A DNA stretch of 64,000 nt. Origin: Lineus longissimus (lineage: Eukaryota; Nemertea; Pilidiophora; Heteronemertea; Lineidae). Location: positions 10,752,953-10,816,952 of the forward strand of contig NC_088324.1 of the NCBI RefSeq assembly GCF_910592395.1. The letters run 5' to 3'. A program made the position numbers and the translations under genes. The notes under the pieces are model-generated. The model ran no database searches and had not been told where the DNA came from. It saw nothing but the letters and a program-made list of their open reading frames with translations. The stretch's first letter is position 1. The number at the start of each line of letters is the position of its first letter. Positions 23,114 through 35,100 of this stretch are shown one piece after another.

Positions 23114-26100
23114 ATATCGCATCAACTCCCCCGCCCGGTTTCGAACCATGCACTCAATCTGCAATGTACCCGCGCTCCCTTTGTTCAAGGCCGTTTAGTT
23201 GGAAACGCAGAGGCGACTTAATTCGGAACAGTTTCTGAAGATGTCTCCAGTTTCGGCTTGGTCGTAGGTGACACTCATTCAGCGGTACTTGAAATTATGT
23301 TACGCCAGGCAGCGTAGCAGTCGAAAATGTCCCCCTGGAGAAGTGTCCGACCATATTGTATTCGACTTACGGATTACGATACGTAAATGGTGCTATACAT
23401 ATGTAAAGAGACCATGGCCGTCAATACCTCAAAGATTATAGCGCATTAGAGAGAATCCTTTGTTCCTCGGACATTCTATCCTTGGACATTCCAACTTCTA
23501 CACCAGCGCTGGTCATTGGTCTCAAACCATGCACACAATAGAAAGACGCGTGTCGTCCAGTTCCCCAGTCCCCGCCCCAGTGGGCTTATGAACATGAATA
23601 GATAAGGACGCAATGGCAAGGCAGTTGATGCGGTACATTTGATGTTGTACCCACGTCCTCTGTACCAACCAGATTCAATGCTGTCATTTCGTCATAACAG
23701 ACAGAGAAACCAGTTGGCACAAACGGCTGGGTGATCTCAGTGAAGTAGTCCTCGCTATGCGCAATCGGTAGCTCCAACCTAGCCAGGGCCGGACCAAATT
23801 GTCACGGTTGTGACGTTCCTAATTCCTATGTCTCCCACGCACCCTCTTTTTACCAACCAGATCCAATGCTGCAATTTTATCATAACAGACAAAGGAACCA
23901 GTTGGCACAAACAGCTGCCCCGGACATGGCTGGGCGTTAGCAGCGAAATTGCCACACGTGCACTTTTTCACCAGAGACAAAGTCAAGACTATCAAATATT
24001 TGGGAAGAGTCCTTAGGAAAAGAAATTTACACCACATCTTTTGCAAAGATCATAAAGTATTTCAGAATATGAATGCTACTGAACACTACTAGTCCAAAAT
24101 ATTTTTTTCACTTGTTTTTTTGCTCAAAATAGCCCCCAAATTTTTCAGAATTTTGAACTTATGAAAAATTCAAATCTGAAGGATGACATGGGACCTAACT
24201 CAAGGCAACTTCTTTTGAGACGTATTTTCTTCCATCGTGACACGGGAGAGAAGCTAGTCTCCAACACTTCAATTTATCATTATAAAAATACAACGGATAA
24301 AGTCATCATGCTGCATAATTTTCATCATTTCTATTCACTCTCCTTTTCAAGCATGCGCCTTTTCATGACAGAGCGGAATTCATGAATTTGACCAGACATG
24401 CTTGGTAAAAAAATGGTAAAAGAAAGTGGACTGCAATTTTAGCAGTTATTTCATTTCAATTATTTCATTTTTAATTATGCAGCATGCTTACTTCACATAA
24501 ACATGGATATAACAAGGAAAGAGGGTGGTTGAAGTGGGGTCACTATTTATATCCTGTAAAGTTGTACCCTCCCCAAAAGTCCCTTTTGAACGCGGAGAGG
24601 AAAGACTTGCGTTTGACCGCAACCACAGGCTGGGGAGTGTTACAAGATGTTTCGGATGCATTCATTTGTGAGCTCACTGCGAGCGGGTGGTTCGAGGGGA
24701 GGGGAAAAGTACCTACGTTTTGGCAACGGGATGCAAGAGCATCCCCGCTCGGGACTCTGATCCGCAACCATCGCTGTTGGGCGGTCTGAAATCAAGGAGG
24801 CAACGTTTTATTAAAGAAGCCACGAAAAAATCTCTTCCAGGAAAATGAACGGTTGCCAGGTTCTTCCGTCACAAAAAAGTTGGCGGTAATGACTATGACG
24901 TCATTGAACTTAGTGATAATGCGTTGCCGCTACGAAAATTTTGACGGCATTTTAGCGCCGTCGAAACGACAAGAAATCATTGAAATATTTACAAAAGAAC
25001 GGGTTAAAACGACGACTTGCGGGGTCAGGGTATGCGTTTCAGGAAGGCTGGTGGGATTGGGGGTGGGGTGGGGCTCTCATTGACAAGGATGGGGGTTGTC
25101 AATTGTGTCTTTGAATTCTGTCAACAAAATCGGATGATTTCAGTCCAAAGTCAGGATTATTAGGCCTACCTTTTTCACCTTTTTTCCCCATTCTGATCAG
25201 CACGAAGCTTTTTGTTGACTGCTTGAGTCTTGCTATGACCTTATCTGTTTGAAATCGGTTTAATTTCTTAGCGTTTTTATGGAAGTTTTATGAACGAAAT
25301 GCGGAGAAAGCGAAAAGACGTCTGCTCGTCAAGACGTCCTGCTGCGGAATGACGGAATGATGCAGTTGCGTTGCCAAGGGAGCGTTGTTTGAGGATTTTT
25401 TTCCCCCTCAAAACTTTTGAGAAAAAGACCCGCTTTGGTCCAAATTAATGACATAGCCACTTTATCACAGATCCTCTCAGTTGGAACTCTTTTGTCACAT
25501 TCCGTCGTTCCATGTTACAGATGCTGATAAAAACTCAGCAAGGTCGTCAAGGGTGTGTCCCTGAGGGTCAAAGGTCAATTCCATTGTCAATTTCACCAAA
25601 AACGGGCGTCCCCAAAAAACTCAAATTCATTTTCATCAAATCGTGATAATTATGTCCTTCGGCAGTCAAATGACAAAATTTCGGTGTCAAATTGAATCTT
25701 AGTTTCTATCGCATCAGCTTTTCCACGGGGTTAGGCTAATAGGGTTGTTGCCAACATCAGTCGCATGACTCCTACTGTTTCAGACATTTTTGGATGTCAT
25801 GAACTTTATGTACCCTGGCCGATTTCTTTGAGTTGTTCCAGTATCTTGTTAACTTAGTCCGTCCATCCAGGCATCGTATAAAGTTTAAGTAGAAGTCGTT
25901 GAATCTCAACCTAGTTACTGAGTATTCCTTAATAGCTTATAGCAAGGTTCAGATTACAAAACCTCCAAGCAAACGTACTGATCCTTATAACACCTGTTGA
26001 TGCGCTTTCGTATACGTAGGGCGGGGCGTAGGGAAAGCAATAGCACATGTTTTATAGCGGATAGCAAGTTGTCCGTCGGATGGCAATGGGATGAATTTGT

Positions 26101-26570
26101 ACAAAGGTCCATGACTCGCTCTCGATTATGTCTCTTGTGATTTTTCTGTCTGTCCCGTTATCACTGACCAGGTGCCGTCAGTCACAACTAGTGTCTTCGG
26201 GACTTTGGAATGGATAAATCCGATTTATGCGTGAATTTCCCAAAGACACTGATTGTGACTGGACATGAATGTCCTCAGATACCCGACAACAGGTTTTCGC
26301 TGAGCAAAATGTCTGTTGGGAGTGTCAGAGTGACCTTAAAGACGTAGTGAAAGTTTTCATCTAATCTGCTGAGAGTGTGAAAGATGAGGTCCAAGCCATG
26401 ACTTTCTTGATTACCTATTTTAACCAATTCATCCTGGAATGACTCAAAAAACGTCCTTCTGATTCTAGCTACTTAAGACACTAACACTGCATTTGTGCCT
26501 TAAATATGTGTCAAAAGAGGGGTAATTTTTTGATGGACCCCACTAAACTGAAGTAGACTAAACACTAAAA
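23114..26570. other. Intergenic region with SINE-like and duplicated fragments
   Basis: No gene model is supported. Fragments resembling tRNA-type B boxes (GTTCGAA-like, 23130-23150, and similar weaker ones near 23520 and 24750) suggest old SINEs. A 67-bp segment is present twice (23662-23729 and 23851-23917). The 24.8-26.5 kb part shows nothing I can name. Confidence 0.4.
23662..23917. repeat. Diverged duplicated segment, about 67 bp, offset about 189 bp
   Basis: TACCAACCAGATtCAATGCTG...CAGTTGGCACAAACgGCTG occurs at 23662-23729 and 23851-23917. On the minus strand both read as FVPTG..VCYD...AL.LVG. Substitutions are not concentrated in third positions, so selection on protein is not evident. 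Confidence 0.6.
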
Positions 26571-26592
26571 CAGATATATGTTCTTAAATATC

Positions 26593-26598
26593 TTTATT
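26593..26598 (-). terminator. Candidate distal poly(A) signal of the rhomboid gene
   Basis: TTTATT on + (AATAAA on -). The roughly 2.1 kb between this site and the last rhomboid stop (28687) is AT-rich, without coding exons, and reads as a long 3' UTR on the minus strand. Confidence 0.5.
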
Positions 26599-28686
26599 GA
26601 AAAATTCAATACATGCCATACTTCAAAAATATTGTGAAAGCAAATGACCATGGAGTGATGATTCGATGGTGAACAATCCTGAACCCATTCTTGGATATTC
26701 AGCAGTGATTTGATACTCTTAACTTAAAAGGGAGAATAGAGATGTGTCCCCCCCCCCCCCCCCCCCCCAAATCTTAGAATATGTTTTCAGGATGACATAA
26801 CCACTAAGAAAACCTTGACCAAAATATTTGCAGCTTTTCTTTGGCGGGAGTATGTGGGGCAACGATAAATATATTACACTGCTGAATCTGAGGCAGTCAA
26901 AGGCCAGCTTGGGGATGATTTGTTATTGAAAATATGATGAAATTCCATGTCTTTATTCTCCCTTCTCACATCAATGGGGTATGTTGGGTAAAGTGGTACA
27001 ATTATAGCATCAGTTCAATTAAAAACCTCTGTGAGCATTATCAATGTGTTCTGCAAGTTCCCCATTTACCTTACTAACTCTCTCAGAATAATCTGTTATT
27101 AACAATTTTAACATACAAATGGAACTACCAACAATGCGAATAGATATTATTATAAAAATATGTACAACATGTTCTAACAGTTTTTAACAGTTATCCCTGA
27201 AATAGTGATAAGGGGAGCCAGGTTGGCGCTGAATATTTTGCACCTGTTAACCTCAATTGCAGGATGAGTTGTCCGCTTTCAAATGATCCATCAAATCTTG
27301 TCCCTGGAAGATTAAAGTACATGTTAAAATGTAAACGAGTCTATGAGACTAAAATTTGACAAAAATAAACCCATACAGTATTTTTTACAGCATTTGGTAG
27401 TTTCTGTTAACTTGATAACTTGAAAGACAGACTGATTCAAAATTAAGCCATTTTACTTGACTGTTTCATTGCAATAAGTCATTTGTTGTAAAAAACGGAC
27501 AAATGGGCTATTATGGTGAGACACTATGCAACAGTAATAATTACACTGCAGAAGCAGAAAATGCAGAAGACTTTCAACAGATAAGACACATTGACAGAGC
27601 CATTACCTACAACATGTCTGTTTTAGTACCAATACTAATGTAATACTGTTGTAATTTGCATAATTTTCAGATAAGTTTGCTAAAATCATAACATTCGTCT
27701 TAAAGATGCTATAACTTATAAAACAGTGATCCATTTTGGTATAAGTAGCAAAATATACATACTTGTATCAGCGAGTTTTAGCAAATCAAGAAAAAGAAAT
27801 TCTCTAATATACTGTATAGGTGTCAATTAACAAACGATGTACTGGAAGTTGTAAGGCTCTCATACGCAAGTTGATATGAATATGTCATATTGGAGCAATT
27901 TGGGGGATTTGCCAGAACTTGCTATTTCAAAGCTATGCCTCATTTTCTGGTAGCATGCATGGTACTGTTCCTAAGCTATAACGACAACTCTTAATAGACC
28001 AGGTAAGACAATGAGAACACGGTAATATTTGCCGCCATTTTATTTTGCAGTGAATTTTCATCTTTGGCTTAACAGGCAGACTGAAATATTACTTGTCATA
28101 ACAGGTTGGATAAACCTACAAACTTCACATAACATACAGTACATCTACAGTTCATTCATATCAATCCTTTAAGGAAGTTGAAATCTCTAAAACAATAACT
28201 ACACTGTACAAAAATATATAAATTTTACTCAAAGTGCACGTATTGTGAAGCAGGAGACAGCATCATTAAAACCATCATGAAGAGTGACAAAGTGTAGACC
28301 AGGTAATCATAGAAAGAGCCTAGAAATACTGGGTATATCTCACAATATTAAACCACCAGGAAGGCAGTAGGGAAGACATTCTTATTAGGAAAACTTTTCT
28401 TTTTGCGAAGCTAGGCTGCTTGCAAAACCTGCAAAAATTAAACACTGGACCATGATTTCATTGAGCAGGCCCCAAAACTTGTCGATCAAAATTTAAAAAA
28501 AACCTTTTTAAAAGCCTAAGAACTATCACCCTTTGTAAATGATACTCTCTAGTTCCCACTACAAGATCATAAAACGGCTAATGGCATTTACAGAAAGAAA
28601 ATCTTAGTTAATTTCAAGGCAACTACCATGACAGTGTAGATATGAAGAAGAAATTTGTTCACCAATTTTGCCGCGTCATTGTTGAG
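26599..28686 (-). other. Probable 3' UTR of the distal rhomboid isoform
   Basis: The stretch is AT-rich, with no conserved exon on either strand, lying between the distal alternative stop codon and the minus-strand AATAAA. Assignment rests on position and absence of other genes. Confidence 0.4.
26747..26768. repeat. Poly-C / poly-G run
   Basis: A homopolymer of about 22 C on + (G on -), near the distal 3' end of the likely rhomboid 3' UTR. Run length may be unreliable. Confidence 0.9.
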
Positions 28687-28883
28687 TCACGTTGGGAAAA
28701 GTAGCGTGTTGTTTATATTACAGCATGGCGTCTTATTCGGTGAAGCAAAATGAGGATAGAGGGTGTTCCAAAATATGGCAAAATTCACCAGAATTAGATA
28801 CATAACTACGGAAAACCACACCACTATCTTTTCCCAAGGTTTGACGTCGAGATTTTTTAGGACAGGGATCCCGACCAGAATGC
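28687..28883 (-). CDS. RHBDL: Alternative (duplicated) terminal exon of the rhomboid gene
   Basis: This exon begins after a clean acceptor (CCATTACAG|GC) with the same phase as the exon at 29391-29186, so it can replace it after the donor at 29650. It encodes GILVGIPVLKNLDVK... and ends with TGA. The proximal exon reads GLLVGIPTLKNLDVK..., and both contain a predicted last transmembrane helix and a conserved TPCC..NNT motif near the end. By eye about half the residues match. I infer mutually exclusive last exons giving two C-termini. Confidence 0.85.
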
Positions 28884-29185
28884 CTGTAATGGACAGATGT
28901 TTTATGCAAATGATTACTTTATGTGAGCATAATAGAAAGTTTCCCCCTCTCTGGAAGAAACACTGGGGACAAACACACACAATATTTTGCTAAAAATTGA
29001 GGACCCTTTCAAAACCTATTGACTCAAGCATTAGTAGAATGCTGCTAAAACAAACTCATCATCATCATCAAATAAGGCATCGGAACGGGCCAAGGAACGG
29101 GCCTTTGCCGTGAAACTTTGTTGGTATGATTTCTGTCTCAAGGGACTTTACATTTTCATAAAACTTCCCAAAATAATCCAAATCC

Positions 29186-32100
29186 CTAGGGTGTCAATAC
29201 TCGAGGGATTATTGTATTGTTCATGCTACAGCAGGGTGTCCAGTTCATAGCAGGGAAGTCGGGATAAAACGCATTCCATAAGACAGCAAATATAACAAGG
29301 CAAATGTAGACAATGAGAGCAACCCAGAATAGAACCCTTTCCCATTGTTTGACATCCAGGTTCTTCAGCGTGGGAATCCCTACAAGCAGTCCTGGAAGAG
29401 ACATAACAAAAGATAAGTAACAAAAAAGTTGCAGAGTGTTCCATTGAAAGAATAAGAAGTCTTCTATCTAAACAACTTAAAATTTCCTCTCAGGATCCAT
29501 CTCAACAACTTAGTACAGGCAAACTGTGGTGGCAGCAAAATCAATGTCTTAAATTCCATAAGGAAGTTATCACCTCATCTTGGTTGCAGAGGTAAAACAG
29601 AATCCCAAATGGATCATACTTTACGAGCAACAATGTGGTGCAGCCTCACCTGCTAAAATGCCTCCAAAATGTGCTGCAAAACCAACAGCACTCTTGCCTG
29701 TCTTGTATCTTTCATAGATAGCAATGCCAGTATCAGCGCCGCCCATTAGAAACAAGACAACTAATCGCACCGGTGCGCTGAGGATGAATTTGATTGGTCC
29801 ACTCATCCATTCATGTTGCATCTCTTCCCAATTCTGAAACAAATATAAAATGAAATTCATACTTTGCACAGTACTTGTCATACTGCAAGATCAGATAAGT
29901 CCTCATGTTGTCGATTAGATATCTGTACCGGTAACGGTATAAGTTGTTTAGTCCCAGTCCACACATACTGCAATGGTCTTCTAGATGCACTGGATGCACT
30001 GAAGTTTAAATCATCGGGACCATACATTCTTAGTATTTGTGCAGGCCCCAATATCTTATCACCCTCACAAATACTTCTCTTTAGATTGCTTGGTAACTTG
30101 TTCAATGAAGATAATAATTGGCTCTTCCTCAGGAATTCTGCATAATAAAAGCAGTGGTTCCAATTGTGGAGTGTTTGCCTTATCTCCACTTGGAAATAGC
30201 CTCCTACGAAAGTGGATAGGCACAAACTTCATTCTAAGGGCATTGATGGAGGTCGACTTCATACATACCATGATAACAATTGCAAAATGAGCACCAAGAA
30301 TAGCGTAACATCCCCCACTTGCTCCGGCTAGATATGAATGCTGATCAACCACGCTGTGCGATAAGGAACCTAACGAGAAAGAAGCAGAAAATCACTTAAA
30401 GAGTGGATCATGAAATCTTTGGTGGAGAGAAATTCCCCATAGAACAACTGAAGTTGTTATGGGAACACATCAACCCTTGACCACTCACCTGCAACAACAC
30501 CTAGACCATAGACAATGCCAACTCTCCACCACTTATGGACCACCTCCAGGGGGAGACCAAGCAACAGTTGGAAGATCAAGTTGAAAATCAAATGAAAATA
30601 TCTGTAAAGATAAAATTTACATTTCATGAAGTTAATTTTGACCATTTTGAAGGTGATTTCTTAAATAGATCCAACATGATGGATGATAACACATCTTATT
30701 TACTGATTTATTTAGATGGTTCTAATACTGTCAGCGGACAGCATTTAGGACTGTCCACCAACAATGAATGAGGAAGTCATTATCCAGACTGATAATAACT
30801 ATATTGGTTAACTTACCCATTATGGATGAACATGTATGTCAAATACCGCCAAGCCTCATAACGTCTCAGCGGGTTATAGATGAGAGGAGAATATATTGCC
30901 ACACCAGAGGTCGCTGTGATAGGCGTGCCAGCTTTGGCGAGGTCCAAGGCGTAATAAATGAAGACGCCAATCTGTAAGACAGACGATCGAGATGAAATTG
31001 TGGGCAACGAAGCATGTATGGTCCCCGAGATTTCAAGAATCTAGTTTTCATTATGATCATTTTCACTGATAACTATACATGTATACTTGCTCACTTTCGA
31101 GCACATTATGACAAATATCATGCAGCTGAATTCACTGCTGTTTGCTAGCTGCTTGTGCAACCAAATGTCCCTTTTAAACTTAAACAGGGATCAGTTCGAG
31201 TTAAAGAAATTTGCATGACTGGAGAGAAAATAACAGTGTTTCATGGAGTTCCACCTGTTTAATACGAAGTCAGTTTTACTATTGAGGTATATATTTACAG
31301 CTTCTCATATAAATATTCTGTCCTTAAACACTCCAACAATCCATGTCATAAAACCATTTCCCATCATGCACATTTTGCAGCGGAGTAGTACATTCTCATT
31401 ATATATATTACATGTATTGTACTATTCTATACAATGTGAATTTTATTATAGATTTTATGATGGAAGTCCCAGCTGGGACCTGTGGCGGAGAGTGTTTTAC
31501 TATCAATCTCCCAGGGTATCTCGATGATCATAAAATATGGGCCAATACAGAGGGGAGGAATGATAAGTTTACCATTATGTGTTTTTCGGCCTTCAATCCC
31601 TGTAGATTTTAGGACAAATTATCATCCTAACCAATGTCAATGTCCCAGCCCCCTCACTCAGCAAATGTAAGGGGCAGTAGTGCCATCTGAATTTTGACTC
31701 CCTTTCTTGGGGACTTTTTGTCAGAAATGATGGGGGGCATTACAGCTACACTTGGCAACACATTCTTTTACCACCCATGGGCTAAGGTGTTTTCTGAGGA
31801 CAAGCCCTGCTTACAAAGCAAAGCACATAAAGTGACTTGCCCCTGGTTGCTTTTCTTACCTCTGCTAAACTAACAATTATCATGAAGAGCGGTGGTGGTT
31901 TACAATTGTACGCCTCAACATAACTGTCCACAGAGTGTTTAACGGCATTTTTTGGGACGACAGTACTGACAGTTGCTCGCACCATCTTCTGGAAGCTCGT
32001 CAGTTGTTTGGTTGTCAACACATTGCTGGACCCGCTTGTCATCTGAAAATAAGTTATGATATTGACTTTAAAAGGATATTTACAAACCATGCTGTAGGCC

Positions 32101-35100
32101 AGTCAGATAATGTTAGCTTTTGAGGCCAGATGTCGCCACTTGCAGCAAACCCTATTTAAAAAGTCTTGGCAAACTCAGTAGGCAGGGCCTGTTGCGAAAA
32201 GACTACATGCTCTTATGTCCAGTACAGTAGGGACCTAATGAGCGCTAGTAACCCCAATTGATGCCTATCTGATCTCCTTACCAGCCTCATGAACTCCTCG
32301 AAGCTCATCCGCCCATCTCGATTCGTGTCCGCCCGACGGAACAGGAGATCGATTCTGTCCTGTGGTATCCCGGCTGTAACCTCCAGGTCATCGTAAAGCT
32401 TCTCACGGAGGAGCGAGATTGGAATGCCACCGGCTTCCTGATACTGTAACAGAAGATACCAAAAGGGTAATTGCCACCATGGGTGGGGGAGGGGGGGGGG
32501 TTCCTAGGATCAGCACCTTCAACATGTTAAGACATTTGGAAGGTCAAGATTGAATCAATGTGACACATGAGTGCACCTGTCTTGAAAATCGCGCCTGTAA
32601 GTCTGCAAAAAGACAAGAGGCAGAAAAACTAACGGAGCCATCATTTACTTTGGCACAAGCCATATTATCATTCATATCAACCCCACTACTTTAAGGGCTT
32701 TTTGAAATTCATTTCTGAAAGTATTTGCTCAGCAAACTTTGTTTTACTTTGATAGATTGACATGAGTTTCACTTATCCATTGTTATTACTGCTATTATCG
32801 TACATTTCTTCCCTCGGGAACTGCACTTCACCTGTGGTTCTTATCAAACCAATGGGAATGACTTCCACTTGCTAAGGTGAGAAGTGTTGAAAAAAACCTA
32901 ATCATGTTCTATTATATTCTAATAAACAGAAACAGAACTTGCGAGCACTTCACATCCAATTGTCTTAAACTGACTAATTACTAATTCATGTCAAGTATTG
33001 AATTTAATTTCGATATTAGTCTACTCCTATGCTGAATGAGATCATTATTGATTGATCCAATTCCAGTGTATTGTAAGCGAGTGCTGAATTCTGTACTAAA
33101 ATATTACATGATATTGATGAACGTCCATATGGACATAGTATAGTTTGATGAAGGACCATGTTTACATGCATGTTTGTCACAGCAGATGGTAGACCGCTCT
33201 TAAAAATTGAATACACGTTTGAAACTGTGATCTATCCACAGACCCCTGTTTGAAAGACTTTTAAAGGTAAAATGCAACTCCACTGGCTGAGATCAAGCGA
33301 TCAGCATCACTAAGGGATTGACCCAAGCCCCTAGGATTAACCCTAATAGTACCTAACATTTCGTCAACTCGACAATCTAAGGCCGAATTGATATGTAGAA
33401 ATTACACTTTTGAGGGTGTTGGAGCTGACCAACAATTAGTTAGTGTCAACCGACTATTTTTATTATTAGAAATAGTTGGTTAACACCCGTCCACAATCCG
33501 CACTTCACTTGTTAGGCCGATCACGTTAACAAACATTGACAACATCTACGAGATATTTGCTCATTGAATATTTGTCATTTGTGCTATACTAGATATTCAT
33601 GATGGTGAGTCCTGTCCTAGAAATCTATTTAAAAATCAATCCATTCAGAGTTTTCTATGGCGACACGGTAGACAGGAGACGGTATAAATCATGGTCTTTT
33701 TATTAACTATTCATGAGAGAATGATCCATTTTTCAATTTGGGGCAGCGACAAATGAAGTAATGGCAGACAACCGCTAATTTTACCAACCAAATAAAATTG
33801 CACATAATTTGATTCAAGTTATTACTACTGTCGTTGTGTAGTGTGCCCGCACACAGGACACAGTCGATATTTGCATGAAACTCTTGGCCAACTTGATGTG
33901 AACCCTTATCGCATTAAACATTGATACTTACTGGAGAGAATATCGGGCGGAACCTCTGAAAAGACACAAAATACAAACAATGTTAATGCAATTTGTTTTT
34001 GACCTGGGCAAGTCCCTCATTCCCTGAGACGAGACGTAGAAACCCAATATAGCTATTATTTGATTATACTTTCTTTGGCGACAACCATCCTGGCTGCTTA
34101 ACAGGTGCCTTAACATAATGACATACAGAAGTCAGTCACAGAAGCAAACACAGATGAAGATAGATGAAGATAGATGAAGACATAAAGCCCAATTGAATAT
34201 GAACATTTTGTAAATTACCACTGAACTTGCCCCTTTAAGTCTTTAGTACTATTCTCTGCATCTAAATGGTGACCCAGCAGAAGTCAAGTATTGGCCTACT
34301 AGAAACAATTGTGCCAATCAGTAGGATAATTGACATAAAAAGATGTAAATGTTTACACTTTTCGCAGCAACTGAGCTCGCAATTGGCCATTTTATTAGTT
34401 ATATCTTTCACTTCTGATTAAGTGTAATGACGCCGATTGGAGGACACGGAATTTGGATGCGCTGTTTACTTGTTCTGGTGAGGACACTTCACAGGATTAT
34501 ACGCAATCAGAAACAGATGGTAGATTGTATGAAATTAATTTATTCAAAGGTTTGTTTGTCAGGAAGATTAAGCTATAGACTGAATACAAACTGGTATTCT
34601 GTGAATCAGATAATGCCCAAGTCCCAAGCCTCCAAAAGCCATACATTTCCATTATGGCATTAAAAGAATAAGATAATGGAAAACTGTCTTCTCAAAGATG
34701 GTCAAAAGATTTCCATTAAGGTCTGAAAACATGATTGTCTCTCATCCTTCATAGTATCAACTTTAAACAAGTCACTTGTGCAGACTTCTGTTGGATGCTG
34801 CGACTCCTCTACCCAAGAAACGTGGGAACGTCCAATTACATTGTAATCAAGTAAGCAAGGAACTCCTCAAGCTACATAATTGTACCACAGCAAAGGCTTT
34901 CACCTGGCCTGCGAGTGATTTATCTGAGCAGGTTCTCCTTGCTTCATACTCTGCACGCTTCTTGAGGCTACAGCTGAGAACAAGGTTATCAAGTGTGTCA
35001 GAAAACAACTATTATGTATAGCTACTGCATGTAGTGCTGAAGATCTGGCAATGAAACTTTCACCCAAATGACAATTGGCAAAGCACCCCCAACATTGGCA

